A DNA stretch of 64,000 nt from Streptomyces paradoxus. GTDB taxonomy: Bacteria; Actinomycetota; Actinomycetes; Streptomycetales; Streptomycetaceae. The notes beneath the pieces are model-generated. The model had not been told where the DNA came from. It did not search any database and was given only the letters and a program-made list of their open reading frames with translations. Below, one piece after another: positions 10,102 through 19,120 of the stretch; the stretch's first letter is position 1; every line of letters begins with the position of its first letter. Where the stretch lies: assembly GCF_014202475.1 (NCBI RefSeq), contig NZ_JACHGV010000014.1, positions 118,396-182,395 on the forward strand. The letters are read 5' to 3'. Made by a program: the position numbers and the translations under genes.

Positions 10102-10935
10102 TCAGGAAAAGAAGCCGGCCACGCGCCGCACGAACCGCTCCGGGTCGTCGAGCCACGGGTAGTGCCCGGCGCCCGGCTGCACCGCGAACTCGGCGGCCGG
10201 GAAAGCCTGTGCGGTCTGCCGGGCGAGCGACGGGGTCGGGCCACCGTCCATTCCACCGGCCAGGACGAGCACGGGGGTTCTCACCCGGGCGAGCGCATCA
10301 CGTGTGGCGTCCGGTTCGTAGGCGCCGTCGGCACCGTAGACCTCTGCCGCGTCGTCGTTGGTCTCGGCCTCCTCACGGAAGGCGTGCGCCCGGGCGGTGT
10401 CGTCCCACCGCCCGTAGAAGAACGGGAGGAACGCCGGGTCGAAGTCGCCCCTGCCCTCCAGCCAGGCCTCGAACGGCGGGAACGCGTCCGCGAACCACGG
10501 TTCGGACGCCCGCTGTCGGGCCGCCGTCAGCCGGTCCTCGGCCGTCGCCGGCATGCCCAGGGCCCTCGGTATGGCGGTGATCAGTGCCAGCCGTCCCAGC
10601 CGCTGCGGGTGCCGGGCCGCGTACAGCATGGCGAGACTGCCGCCCGCCGAGTGCGCGAGCACGTCCATCCGCTCCTGCCGCAGATGGACCCGCAACGCCT
10701 CGACGTCGTCCACGAGCCGGTCGCAGCGGTACGTGCCCGGGTCCGCCGGCAGCTCGGACTCCCCCGTGCCGCGCAGGTCGAGCAGCACCAGCTGCCAGTG
10801 GGCGTCCAGGCCTCCCAGGTCCCCCAGGTAGGCGGAGGCCCGCATGGGGCCGCCGGGCAGCACGACGAGCGGCTCGCCCTCGCCGCGCAGGTGATAGGTG
10901 AGGCGGGTTCCGTCCGGGGCGCTGAAGATCGGCAT
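10102..10935 (-). CDS. Alpha/beta hydrolase (proline iminopeptidase-like)
   Basis: A 277-residue alpha/beta hydrolase starts at the ATG at 10935 (MPIFSAPDGTRLTYHLRGEG). The oxyanion strand VVLPGGPMRASAYLGDLGGL with its PGGP motif is typical of proline iminopeptidases. LVLLDLRGTGESELP, nucleophile elbow VLAHSAGGSLAMLYAARHP, acid LVLAGGMDGGPTP and His QPGAGHYPWLDDPERF complete the triad. The substrate is probably a small ester, amide or peptide, but the family is too broad to say more. The gene is 60 bases downstream of the acyl-CoA ligase on the same strand and may be cotranscribed with it. Confidence 0.88.
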   Translation of the reverse strand: MPIFSAPDGTRLTYHLRGEGEPLVVLPGGPMRASAYLGDLGGLDAHWQLVLLDLRGTGESELPADPGTYRCDRLVDDVEALRVHLRQERMDVLAHSAGGSLAMLYAARHPQRLGRLALITAIPRALGMPATAEDRLTAARQRASEPWFADAFPPFEAWLEGRGDFDPAFLPFFYGRWDDTARAHAFREEAETNDDAAEVYGADGAYEPDATRDALARVRTPVLVLAGGMDGGPTPSLARQTAQAFPAAEFAVQPGAGHYPWLDDPERFVRRVAGFFS

Positions 10936-10995
10936 GCGCCGATCCTGGTGTCCTGGTCCGGTCCGGCACAACCGGGTTGGACGGTCTCGGGTGCG

Positions 10996-12498
10996 CTACC
11001 GCTTCCCGAGACCGTCCCGCAGTTCCCGTTTGAGGATCTTCCCGCTGGCGTTGCGCGGCAGTTCGTCCACGAACACCACCCGCTTCGGCGCCTTGAAGGG
11101 GGCGAGCTTCCCTCGGACGTGGTCGATCAGTTCCGCCTCGGAGACGTCGCCGCGCGGGACGACGACGGCCGTCACGGCCTCGATCCAGCGCTCGTCGGGC
11201 AGGCCCACGACCGCGGCCTCGGCGACGGCGGGGTGGGTGTACAGCGCGTCCTCCACCTGGCGTGAAGCGACCACGACGCCACCGGAGTTGATGACGTCCT
11301 TCACCCGGTCGACGATCGTGTAGTAGCCGTGCGCGTCGCGTACCGCGAGGTCACCGGAGCGGAACCAGCCGTCGCGGAAGGCCTCGGCGGTCTCCTCGGG
11401 CTTGTCCCAGTAGCCCTCGCACAGTTGTGGTGAGCGGTAGACGATCTCGCCGGGGGTGCCGTCGGGGACGTCTTTGCCGTCCTCGTCGACGACGCGTGCG
11501 TCGACGAACAGGACGGGCCGGCCGCAGGAGTCCATGCGGCCCTTGTGTTCGTCGGGCGCGAGCACCGTGGCGAGGGGGCCGATCTCGCTCTGGCCGAAAC
11601 AGTTGTAGAAGGCCAGGCCCGGCAGGCGCTCCCGGAGCCGTTCGAGTACGGGGACCGGCATGATCGACGCACCGTAGTAGGCCTTGCGCAGACCGCTCAG
11701 GTCGCGGGTGGTGAAGTCGGGGCGGCCTGCCAGGGAGATCCAGACGGTGGGCGGCGCGAACAGGCTGTCCACGCGGCCCGATTCGATCAGGTCGAAGAGC
11801 CGGTCGCCGTCGGGTGCGTCCAGGATGATGTTCGTCGCACCGACGGTCAGGTAGGGCAGCAGGAAGACGTGCATCTGTGCCGAGTGGTACAGCGGCAGGG
11901 AGTGCGCGGGGCGGTCGCCCGCACTGAGGTCGAGGGCGGTGATCGCGCTCAGGTACTCGTGCACCAGGGCGCGGTGCGTCATCATCGCGCCCTTGGGCAG
12001 AGCGGTCGTGCCGGACGTGTACAGCAGCTGCACGAGGTCTTCGGTGCGCGGCTCGGGGCCGTCGTACGCGGGCGCCCCGGGCAGCCTCGCGAGCAGCGAG
12101 TCGTCGGCGTCCCGTAGGGGCAACGTCCGTACACCGTCCGGCAGTTGCGCGGCGATATCCGGGTCGGCGAGGACCAGCGAGCTGCCGGACTGGCCGACGA
12201 TGTAGGTGAGGTCGTCGCCGGTCAGATTCTGGTTGACGGGTACGTGCACCAGTCCGGCGCGCGCGCAGGCCAGGAAGGCGATCAGGTAGGCGTCGGAGTT
12301 GTGGCCGTAGGCGCCGACCCGGTCCCCGGGGGTCAGCCCCTGGTCGAGGAGGACGCTCGCCGCGCGGGAGACGGCGGTGTCGAGTTCGTCGTACGTCCAG
12401 GTCCGCTCGGCGTACTCCACCGCGACCCGCGCCGGTGTGCGCCGGGCGCTGCGCCGCAGAACTGCGTCGACCGTGCTGCCGTGTCCGGGCGTCGTCAT
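10996..12498 (-). CDS. Acyl-CoA synthetase (AMP-forming)
   Basis: A 500-residue adenylate-forming ligase starts at the ATG at 12498 (MTTPGHGSTVDAVLRRSARR), with GAGG about 11 bases upstream. Motifs: P-loop LLYTSGTTALPKGAMM, A5 YNCFGQSEIGP, A7 GWFRSGDLAVRDAHGYY, A8 VDRVKDVINSGGVVVASRQVEDAL and the A10 Lys in LPRNASGKILKREL. The pattern matches long- or medium-chain fatty-acyl-CoA synthetases. It is one of three acyl-CoA ligases in the first 17 kb, but it does not carry the 17-bp operator found at the other two. The upstream region leads directly into the damaged penicillin acylase. Confidence 0.9.
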   Translation of the reverse strand: MTTPGHGSTVDAVLRRSARRTPARVAVEYAERTWTYDELDTAVSRAASVLLDQGLTPGDRVGAYGHNSDAYLIAFLACARAGLVHVPVNQNLTGDDLTYIVGQSGSSLVLADPDIAAQLPDGVRTLPLRDADDSLLARLPGAPAYDGPEPRTEDLVQLLYTSGTTALPKGAMMTHRALVHEYLSAITALDLSAGDRPAHSLPLYHSAQMHVFLLPYLTVGATNIILDAPDGDRLFDLIESGRVDSLFAPPTVWISLAGRPDFTTRDLSGLRKAYYGASIMPVPVLERLRERLPGLAFYNCFGQSEIGPLATVLAPDEHKGRMDSCGRPVLFVDARVVDEDGKDVPDGTPGEIVYRSPQLCEGYWDKPEETAEAFRDGWFRSGDLAVRDAHGYYTIVDRVKDVINSGGVVVASRQVEDALYTHPAVAEAAVVGLPDERWIEAVTAVVVPRGDVSEAELIDHVRGKLAPFKAPKRVVFVDELPRNASGKILKRELRDGLGKR

Positions 12499-12691
12499 GA
12501 CACATGATCCTCGGTTCACCGCACGAGGAGGTCAAGGACCCCGGGCAGGCCGGGAGTCAGGGACGAGGACCGGCCACGGGCAACCCTGCCGCCGCCGATG
12601 GCGTCCGGTGTCATGAAGCCGACAGACGTTCGAATCAGATGTGTACCGTCGGCACTTCCATCCCCCGACGATGTTGGAGGGTATGATGCGC

Positions 12692-12708
12692 AGTCGTCTG
12701 AGACGACT
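12692..12708. promoter_or_regulatory. Perfect 17-bp palindrome AGTCGTCT-G-AGACGACT
   Basis: AGTCGTCTGAGACGACT follows a -10-like TATGAT at 12683-12688 within the 230-bp gap between the acyl-CoA ligase and the acylase remnant. Its symmetry and place just after a possible -10 suggest an operator. It may be the regulatory site of whatever gene stood here before the truncation. Confidence 0.4.
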
Positions 12709-12732
12709 ACGCCGTCCGCCCGCACGCCGGGA

Positions 12733-14488
12733 GCGAAGGCCGTGGCGAAGGCGGCGGAGGAGCTGTGGGGCGACCCCGGCATGGGCTCCAACGCGGTCGT
12801 CTTCCGCGGGGACACGACGGCGAACGGCCGTGGTCTGCTGCTGGGCAACCCGCACTACCCGTGGGACGGCGGGCGCCGGTTCTGGCAGTCGCAGCAGACG
12901 ATCCCCGGTGAGCTGAACGTGTCCGGCGGATCCCTGTTCGGCACCCCGGCGATCTCCATCGGGTTCAACGCACATGTGGCGTGGAGCCACACGGTCTCCA
13001 CCGGCATCCCGGCCAACTTCCACCAGCTGACGCTCGATCCGGCCGATCCCACGTCGTACCTCGTGGACGGCAGGCCGGAGCGCATGAAGAAGCGGACCGT
13101 GACGGTCGCGGTGAAGGACGGCACGCCGGTCACCCGCACCCAGTGGTGGACGCGCTACGGCCCGGTCGTCACGTCCCTCAGCCCCCAGGTCCCGCTGCCC
13201 TGGACTGGGCCGGACGGCGTACGCCCTCAACGACCCCAACGCCGCGAACCTCCGCTTCGCCGACACCTCGCTCGGCTTCGCCAAGGCGCGCAGCACGGCC
13301 GACGTCCTCGCCTCGCTCGACCGGCACCAGGGCATCCCCTGGGTGAACACACTCGCCGCCGACCGCGCGGGGCACTCCCTCTTCACCCAGTCGCAGGTAC
13401 TTCCCCGGATCACCGACGATGTGGCCCGGCGCTGCTCGACGGAGCTCGGCAGGACCACGTACCCGGCGTCCGGGATCGCGATCCTGGACGGTTCGCGCGG
13501 CGACTGTGCCCTCGGCGGTGACTCCGACGCCGTCGTGCCGGGGATCTTCGGCCCGGCGAGGATGCCGACCCTGAAGGACGCCCCGTACGCCGAGAACTCC
13601 AACGGCACCGCGTGGATGACGAATGCCGACCGGCCCCTCACCGGCTACGAGCGGGTCTTCGGCACGGTGGGCACACAGCTCGGCCTGCGGACCCGTGGCG
13701 CGATCGAGGACGTGGCGGCGATGGCGGACCGCGGCGGCCTGACCGTACGCGACCTGCAGCGGCAGCAGTTCGCCAACCGGGTGCCGACGGGTGATCTCGC
13801 CGCCGGTGACGTGGCCCGGGCGTGCGCCGCGCTGCCCGGGGGTGCGGCGACGGGCAGCGACGGCAAGGCCGTCGACGTGTCGGAGGCCTGCGGGGTGCTG
13901 AAGGCGTGGGACCGCACCATGGACACCGGGAGCCGGGGAGCGCTGCTCTTCGACCGGTTCTGGCGCAGGCTCGAACAGGCGGTGCCCGCCGACCGGTTGT
14001 GGAAGGTGCCGTTCTCGGCGGCGGACCCGGTCCGCACCCCGAACACCCTGAACACGGACGCTCCCGGCTTCCCCGCCGCCCTCGCCGACGCGGTGGGCGA
14101 GCTGCGGGGCGCGGGGATCGCGCTCGACGCGCCGCTCGGCACGCACCAGTTCGTCGTCCGCGACGGCAAGCGCCTGCCCATACCGGGCGGCGCGGGGCGG
14201 CTCGGCGTGTGGAACGTGATCGAGCCGACGTGGGACGCGGCCGCCGGGGGCTATACGGAGGTACCGTTCGGCTCCAGCCACCTCCAGGCGGTGGGCTGGG
14301 ACGGCAGTCGCTGCCCGGTGGCGCGCACACTGCTGACGTACTCCCAGTCGTCGAACCCGAAGTCGCCGCACTACGCCGACCAGACCCGGCTGTTCTCCGG
14401 CGAGCGGTGGGTGACGTCGCGCTTCTGCGAGAAGGACATCCTGTCCTCGCCGAAGCTGAAGGTCGTGCGGGTGCACGAGCGCCGCTGA
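12733..14488 (+). pseudogene. Penicillin acylase family (Ntn-hydrolase), 5'-truncated and frameshifted
   Basis: Similarity begins abruptly at AKAVAKAAEELWGDPGMGSNAVVF. It includes the autocatalytic Ser of the beta chain (GSNA) and the beta-chain blocks LLLGNPHYPWDGG, SIGFNAHVAWSHTVSTG and WWTRYGPVVTSL. The signal peptide and alpha chain (normally some 200 residues before GSNA) are missing. Near 13204-13216 the frame changes: LPWTG continues as TAYALNDPNAANLRF one frame over, consistent with one extra base. The rest is intact to HERR at 14488. Family members are secreted, self-cleaving amidases acting on acyl-homoserine lactones, beta-lactams or lipopeptides. With no leader, no alpha chain and a frameshift it cannot make a working enzyme. 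Confidence 0.85.
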
Positions 14489-14513
14489 CCGTGGTGCGAG
14501 GGGCCGGGCGCGC

Positions 14514-16067
14514 TCACACCGGGCGTGTCCGGCCCTCCCAGTACGGTTCCCGCAGCCGCCGCTTGTACAGCTTGCCGTTGGGGTCGCGGGGCATCTCGGT
14601 GATGAAGTCGATGCTCCGGGGCCGCTTGTATCCGGCGAGCCGGTGGGCGCAGTGGTCGAGGAGGTCGGCGGCCAGGGCCGGTCCGGGGCGGTGTCCTTCG
14701 GCCGGTTCCACGACCGCCTTGACCTCCTCGCCCCAGTCGTCGTGCGGGATTCCGAAGACGGCGGCGTCCGCGACGGCGGGGTGGGCGAGCAGGGCCGACT
14801 CGATCTCGGCCGGGTAGATGTTGACGCCCCCGGAGATGATCAGGTCGATCTTGCGGTCGCGCAGGAAGAGGTACCCGTCCTCGTCGAGGTGGCCGAGGTC
14901 GCCGACGGTGAAGAAGTCGCCGATGCGGTTCTTGCGGGTCTTGGCCTCGTCCTTGTGGTACGAGAAGCCGCCGGTGTTCATCTTCATGTACACGGTGCCG
15001 AGTTCACCGGGCGGCAGCCGGTTGCCGTCGTCGTCGAAGATCGCGAGTTCGCTGATGGGCCAGGCCTTGCCGACGGTGCCCGGCTTCTTCAGCCAGTCCT
15101 CGGCGGTGGCGAAGGCGCCGCCGCCCTCGCTGGCCGCGTAGTACTCCTCCACACAGGGCCCCCACCAGTCGAGCATGGCCCGTTTCACGTGGTCGGGGCA
15201 GGGCGCGGCGCCGTGGATGGCGTGGCGCATCGAGGAGACGTCGTAGCGGTCCTTCGCCTCGCCGGGCAGGGCCAGCAGCCTGTGGAACTGGGTGGGGACC
15301 ATGTGGGTGTGGGTGCAGCGGTGGGCGTCGATGAGGCGGAGCATCTCCTGGGGCGTCCACTTGTCCATGAGGACCAGCCGGTGGCCGATGTGCAGGGACG
15401 CGCCGGCGAACTGCAGGACGGCGGTGTGGTAGAGCGGCGAGCAGACCAGGTGCACGTTGCCGTCGAACGGGCGGATGCCGAAGATGCCGAGGAACCCGCC
15501 GAGGTACGCCTCCTCCGGTGGTTTGCCGGGCAGCGGGCGGCGGATGCCGCGGGGGCGGCCGGTGGTGCCCGAGGTGTAGTTCATGACCCAGCCGAGGGTG
15601 CGGTCGCCGGGGGGCGAGCCGGGCCGGCCGTCGAGGAGTTCGGCGTACGGGCGGAAGCCCTGGACCGTGCCCACGGCGTACCGGTGGGTGGCCGGGAGGC
15701 CTGCCTCGTCGGCGGCGTGGCGGGCCGCGTCGGCGAAGCGTTCGTGGGCGAGGAGCACCTTGGCGCCGGAGTCGGAGACGATCCAGGCGATCTCCGGTCC
15801 GACCAGGTGGTGGTTGACGGGAACGAGGTAGAACCCGGCCTGGCTGGCGGCGAGGTACGCGGTGAGGAACTCGACGCCGTTGGGCAGGACCACCGCGAAG
15901 GTGTCGCCGCGTTCCAGCCCGGCCGCGCGCAGGCCGTGCACGAGCCGGTTGGCGGCGGCGTGCAGCCGTCCGGCGGTCCACTCCTCGCCGTCGGGGGCGA
16001 CCAGGACCGCGCGGTCGGGGTCGGCGGTGGCCTGGGCCCAGAAGCCCACGGGAGCTCGGGTGTTCAC
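14514..16067 (-). CDS. Acyl-CoA ligase (AMP-forming)
   Basis: A 517-residue ligase starts at the GTG at 16067, which overlaps the stop of the nitronate monooxygenase gene by four bases (GTGA). P-loop MNYTSGTTGRPRGIRR, A5 YYAASEGGG, A7 FFTVGDLGHLDEDGYLFLRDRKID, LIISGGVNIYPAEIESAL and the A10 Lys in MPRDPNGKLYKRRLREPYW are all present. The NYTSGTTGRPRG form and the YAASEGGG motif are typical of a FadD branch acting on bulky or branched acyl groups. Cotranscription with the monooxygenase and the shared upstream operator at 17216 tie it to the acyl-CoA set around 1.3-7.2 kb. Substrate not determinable from sequence. Confidence 0.9.
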   Translation of the reverse strand: MNTRAPVGFWAQATADPDRAVLVAPDGEEWTAGRLHAAANRLVHGLRAAGLERGDTFAVVLPNGVEFLTAYLAASQAGFYLVPVNHHLVGPEIAWIVSDSGAKVLLAHERFADAARHAADEAGLPATHRYAVGTVQGFRPYAELLDGRPGSPPGDRTLGWVMNYTSGTTGRPRGIRRPLPGKPPEEAYLGGFLGIFGIRPFDGNVHLVCSPLYHTAVLQFAGASLHIGHRLVLMDKWTPQEMLRLIDAHRCTHTHMVPTQFHRLLALPGEAKDRYDVSSMRHAIHGAAPCPDHVKRAMLDWWGPCVEEYYAASEGGGAFATAEDWLKKPGTVGKAWPISELAIFDDDGNRLPPGELGTVYMKMNTGGFSYHKDEAKTRKNRIGDFFTVGDLGHLDEDGYLFLRDRKIDLIISGGVNIYPAEIESALLAHPAVADAAVFGIPHDDWGEEVKAVVEPAEGHRPGPALAADLLDHCAHRLAGYKRPRSIDFITEMPRDPNGKLYKRRLREPYWEGRTRPV

Positions 16068-17173
16068 TGTCCGCTCCTTCCGGCGATGCGGTTGACGCGG
16101 TCCACGGCCCGCTCGAAGCCGCGGGTGAGGTCGTCGAAGACCGCCTGGACGCTGCGTTCGCTGGTCATCCGGCCGACGATCTGGCCGACCGGGGTGCCGA
16201 GCAGCGGGTCGACCTCGTACTTCTGGATGCGCGACACGGCCTCGGCGACCAGCAGTCCCTGCAGCGGCATGGGCAGGGTGCCGGGCCCGTCCGGGTCGTC
16301 CCAGGCGTCGGTCCACTCGGTGCGCAGCTGGCGTGCGGGCTTGCCCGTCAGCGCCCGGGAGCGGACGGTGTCCCCGGAGCCGGCCGCGAGGAGCTTGCGG
16401 GTCAGGGCGGGCGAGTGGAGGTCCGCTTCCGTGGTGGTCAGCCACAGGGAGCCCAGCCACACCCCCTGGGCGCCGAGGGCGAGCGCGGCGGCCACCTGCT
16501 GCCCGCTGCCGATGCCGCCGGCGGCCAGCACGGGCAGCGGGGCGACGGCGTCGACGACCTCGGGGGTGAGCACCATGGAGGCGATCTCGCCGGTGTGGCC
16601 GCCCGCCTCGTAGCCCTGCGCCACGACGATGTCGATCCCGGCGTCCCGGTGCTTGCGGGCGTGCCGGGCGCTGCCCGCGAGTGCGGCGACGAGGACGCTT
16701 TGGTCGTGGGCGCGGGCGATGACGTCGGCGGGCGGGGAGCCGAGGGCGTTGGCGAGGAGCCGGATCGGGTAGTCGAAGGCGACGTCGAGCTGGCCGCGGG
16801 CGACCTGCTCCATCCAGCCCGTGATGCGCCAGCCGGACGCCTCGCCCTCGGCGAGTTCGGGCACGCCGTGCTTGGCGAGGGTGTCCCGGACGAACTGCCG
16901 GTGGCCCTCGGGGATCATCGCCTCGACGTCGGCCTCCGTGACGCCTTCGACCTTCTTCGCCGGCATGACGACGTCCAGGCCGTACGGTCTTCCGCCGACG
17001 TGTGCCTCGATCCAGTCCAGGTCGCGTCTGAGCTCGTCGGGGGCGGTGTAGCGGACCGCGCCGAGCACGCCGAAGCCACCGGCCCGGCTGATGGCCGCGG
17101 CGACGGCGGGGAACGGCGTGAAGCCGAAGACGGCGTGCTCGATTCCCAGTTCCTGGCTCAGCTCCGTCTGCAT
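16064..17173 (-). CDS. Nitronate monooxygenase (2-nitropropane dioxygenase family)
   Basis: A 369-residue FMN-dependent TIM-barrel protein starts at the ATG at 17173. It has the family strands HAVFGFTPFPAVAAAISRAGGFGVLGAV, the phosphate-binding segment VAQGYEAGGHTGEIASM, PVLAAGGIGSGQQVAAALALGAQGVWLGSLWL, and a C-terminal lid. Annotated family members oxidise alkyl nitronates, but many actinobacterial members sit in acyl-CoA operons with unknown oxidoreductase roles. It is the first gene of a two-gene operon with the ligase. A weak GGAGGA lies about 19 bases upstream of the start, so translation may be leader-dependent or leaderless. Confidence 0.88.
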   Translation of the reverse strand: MQTELSQELGIEHAVFGFTPFPAVAAAISRAGGFGVLGAVRYTAPDELRRDLDWIEAHVGGRPYGLDVVMPAKKVEGVTEADVEAMIPEGHRQFVRDTLAKHGVPELAEGEASGWRITGWMEQVARGQLDVAFDYPIRLLANALGSPPADVIARAHDQSVLVAALAGSARHARKHRDAGIDIVVAQGYEAGGHTGEIASMVLTPEVVDAVAPLPVLAAGGIGSGQQVAAALALGAQGVWLGSLWLTTTEADLHSPALTRKLLAAGSGDTVRSRALTGKPARQLRTEWTDAWDDPDGPGTLPMPLQGLLVAEAVSRIQKYEVDPLLGTPVGQIVGRMTSERSVQAVFDDLTRGFERAVDRVNRIAGRSGQ

Positions 17174-17215
17174 GGGCGCAGGATGCCGGAGTCCTCCGGA
17201 GGACGGAAGGGGTTT

Positions 17216-17232
17216 TCTGATGCTCCGTCAGA
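17216..17232. promoter_or_regulatory. Inverted-repeat operator TCTGA-N7-TCAGA (site 2)
   Basis: TCTGATGCTCCGTCAGA lies 43-59 bases upstream of the nitronate monooxygenase start and about 100 bases before the divergent serine hydrolase. It matches site 1 at 5431 in both arms, spacer length, the G next to the right arm, the left flank GGTTT and the right flank TTC. Confidence 0.62.
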
Positions 17233-17334
17233 TTCAGGCCGCGCTTGGTTCGTGCGCGCGGTCTATGGGCCAAGACGCGCGGCGGACATACTGCACGGGA
17301 CAGGCGAGACGGTGGAGACGAAGGGATGCGTGCG

Positions 17335-19116
17335 GTGACCGACAGCCCGGCGAGCGGTGAACTGACCCGGCGTCAATTAGGCAGAGCGGGCATGGCCCTG
17401 GGCGGCGCGCTCGCCCTCACCCCGTTCCCCGCCGGGCCCGCCCCGGCCGCTCCGGCGGGGGCCGGCCGCCACCCCACCCTGCGGCACGGCTCCGCCGCCC
17501 GCGCCGGGCTCCTCTCCTCCCACCTGCGCCGGCTCGTCACCGACGCGGAGGCGTTCCTCGGGCCCTCCCCCAAGCACCCCTGGTACGCGGGCGCCGTCCT
17601 GCTCGCCGGACGCGGCGGCACGGTCGCGCTGCACCGGCCCATCGGCATGGCGGTGCGCTACCGGGCCTACGACGAGAAGACCGACACCGGTATCGAGTTC
17701 CCGCCCGGCGAGCAGATCCCGATGGCCGAGGACACCGTCTTCGACCTGGCGTCGGTCTCGAAGCTGTTCACCTCGATCCTCGCCGTGCAGCAGATGGAGC
17801 GCGGCGCACTGGAGCTGGAGGCGAAGGTCGCCTCCTACCTGCCGGACTTCGCGCGTGCGGGCAAGCAGGACATCACGATCCGCCAGCTCCTCACGCACAC
17901 CTCCGGTTTCCGCGCCTGGATCCCGCTGTACAGCGCGCCGACGTACGAGGAGAAGCTCCAGCGCATCTGGAACGAGGCGCCGGTCAGCGCACCGGGCACG
18001 GCGTACCTGTACTCGGACCTGAACCTCATCTCGCTCCAGCTCGTGCTGGAACGGATCACGGGCCGCACCCTGGACGCCCTGCTCCGGGACGAGATCACCG
18101 CGCCGCTCGGCCTGCGCCGCACCCGCTACAACCCGCCCGCGTCCTGGCGGCCGAGGATCGCGGCCACGGAGGACGCGCGGGCGCCGTGGTCCGGGCTCGA
18201 CCGGGGCCTGGTGTGGGGCGAGGTGCACGACGAGAACGCCTTCGGCCTCGGCGGGGTCGCGGGCCACGCGGGTGTGTTCTCCGACGCGTGGGATCTCGCG
18301 GTGCTCGGCCGTACGCTGCTCAACGGCGGTGTCTACGGGCGGGCCCGGATCCTGGGGCCGGAGTCGGTCCAGCTGATGTTCACCGACTTCAACACCGCCT
18401 TCCCCGGGGACGAGCACGGCCTCGGATTCGAGCTCTACCAGCACTGGTACATGGGTGCGATGGCCACACCGCGCAGCGCGGGGCACACCGGGTTCACGGG
18501 CACCTCGCTGGTGCTCGACCCGACGACCGACTCATTCCTCGTCGTTCTCGGCAACTCCGTCCATCCGGTGCGGAGCTGGCGTTCCGGTTCGGCGCCCAGG
18601 GTCGCCGCGGCGAACAACATGGCGCGGGCCGTGCCGGTCCGGCCGGCGCGGGGACGCACGGCCTGGTTCTCCGGGATGGCGGTCTCCTCGACGGCGACCC
18701 TCTCGCTCCCCGTGCTCGACACGTCCGCCGGGCGGGCGCGGCTGCGCTGCGCGCTGTGGTGGGACACCGAGCCCGCGTCCGACCTCCTGGTCCTGGAGGC
18801 CACGACCGACGGCGGCACGACCTGGCAGCCGGTGCCCTTCACGACGTCCCGCCGCGGTCGGGACCCCGAGCGGCACCCTTCGGGGTCGGTCACCGGCTGG
18901 TCCGGACGCGTCTGGCACGCACTCGCCGCGGACGTTCCCGCCGCACGGGAGCTCGCCCTGCGCTGGCGGTACGCGACGGACCGGCTGTACGTCGGGCGCG
19001 GCTGTTACGTGGACGCGCTGCGGGTCGAGGCGGCCGGGGGCGTCCTGTTCGACGAGTCGCGCCCGGCGGACGCGGCGCGTCTGCGGAGCGTGGGGTGGGA
19101 GCGATCGTCCGACTGA
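17335..19116 (+). CDS. Secreted serine hydrolase (class C beta-lactamase-like) with C-terminal extension
   Basis: I prefer the GTG at 17335 because AAGGGA lies 8 bases upstream; an ATG at 17326 is the alternative. The 593-residue product begins with a twin-arginine-like signal (TRRQLGRAGMALGGALAL followed by a Pro/Ala-rich stretch), so Tat export is likely. Active-site motifs of the beta-lactamase/esterase family are S140-V-S-K143, YSDLN and GHTGFTG. The protein also has a C-terminal region of about 150 residues rich in beta strands (AWFSGMAVSSTATLSLPVLD through WRYATDRLYVGRGCYVDALRV) that may be a jelly-roll accessory domain. Family members are esterases, DD-peptidases or amidases. It is divergent from the nitronate monooxygenase operon and ends 4 bases from the convergent oxidoreductase. 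Confidence 0.87.
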   Translation: MTDSPASGELTRRQLGRAGMALGGALALTPFPAGPAPAAPAGAGRHPTLRHGSAARAGLLSSHLRRLVTDAEAFLGPSPKHPWYAGAVLLAGRGGTVALHRPIGMAVRYRAYDEKTDTGIEFPPGEQIPMAEDTVFDLASVSKLFTSILAVQQMERGALELEAKVASYLPDFARAGKQDITIRQLLTHTSGFRAWIPLYSAPTYEEKLQRIWNEAPVSAPGTAYLYSDLNLISLQLVLERITGRTLDALLRDEITAPLGLRRTRYNPPASWRPRIAATEDARAPWSGLDRGLVWGEVHDENAFGLGGVAGHAGVFSDAWDLAVLGRTLLNGGVYGRARILGPESVQLMFTDFNTAFPGDEHGLGFELYQHWYMGAMATPRSAGHTGFTGTSLVLDPTTDSFLVVLGNSVHPVRSWRSGSAPRVAAANNMARAVPVRPARGRTAWFSGMAVSSTATLSLPVLDTSAGRARLRCALWWDTEPASDLLVLEATTDGGTTWQPVPFTTSRRGRDPERHPSGSVTGWSGRVWHALAADVPAARELALRWRYATDRLYVGRGCYVDALRVEAAGGVLFDESRPADAARLRSVGWERSSD

Positions 19117-19120
19117 GGGA

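Noticed and set aside
9981..10256. A separate short gene ending in MDNRPLTVRANGITQA
   Set aside because: Its end is the natural N-terminus of the frameshifted hydrolase; the part before 10031 is the shadow of the neighbouring gene.
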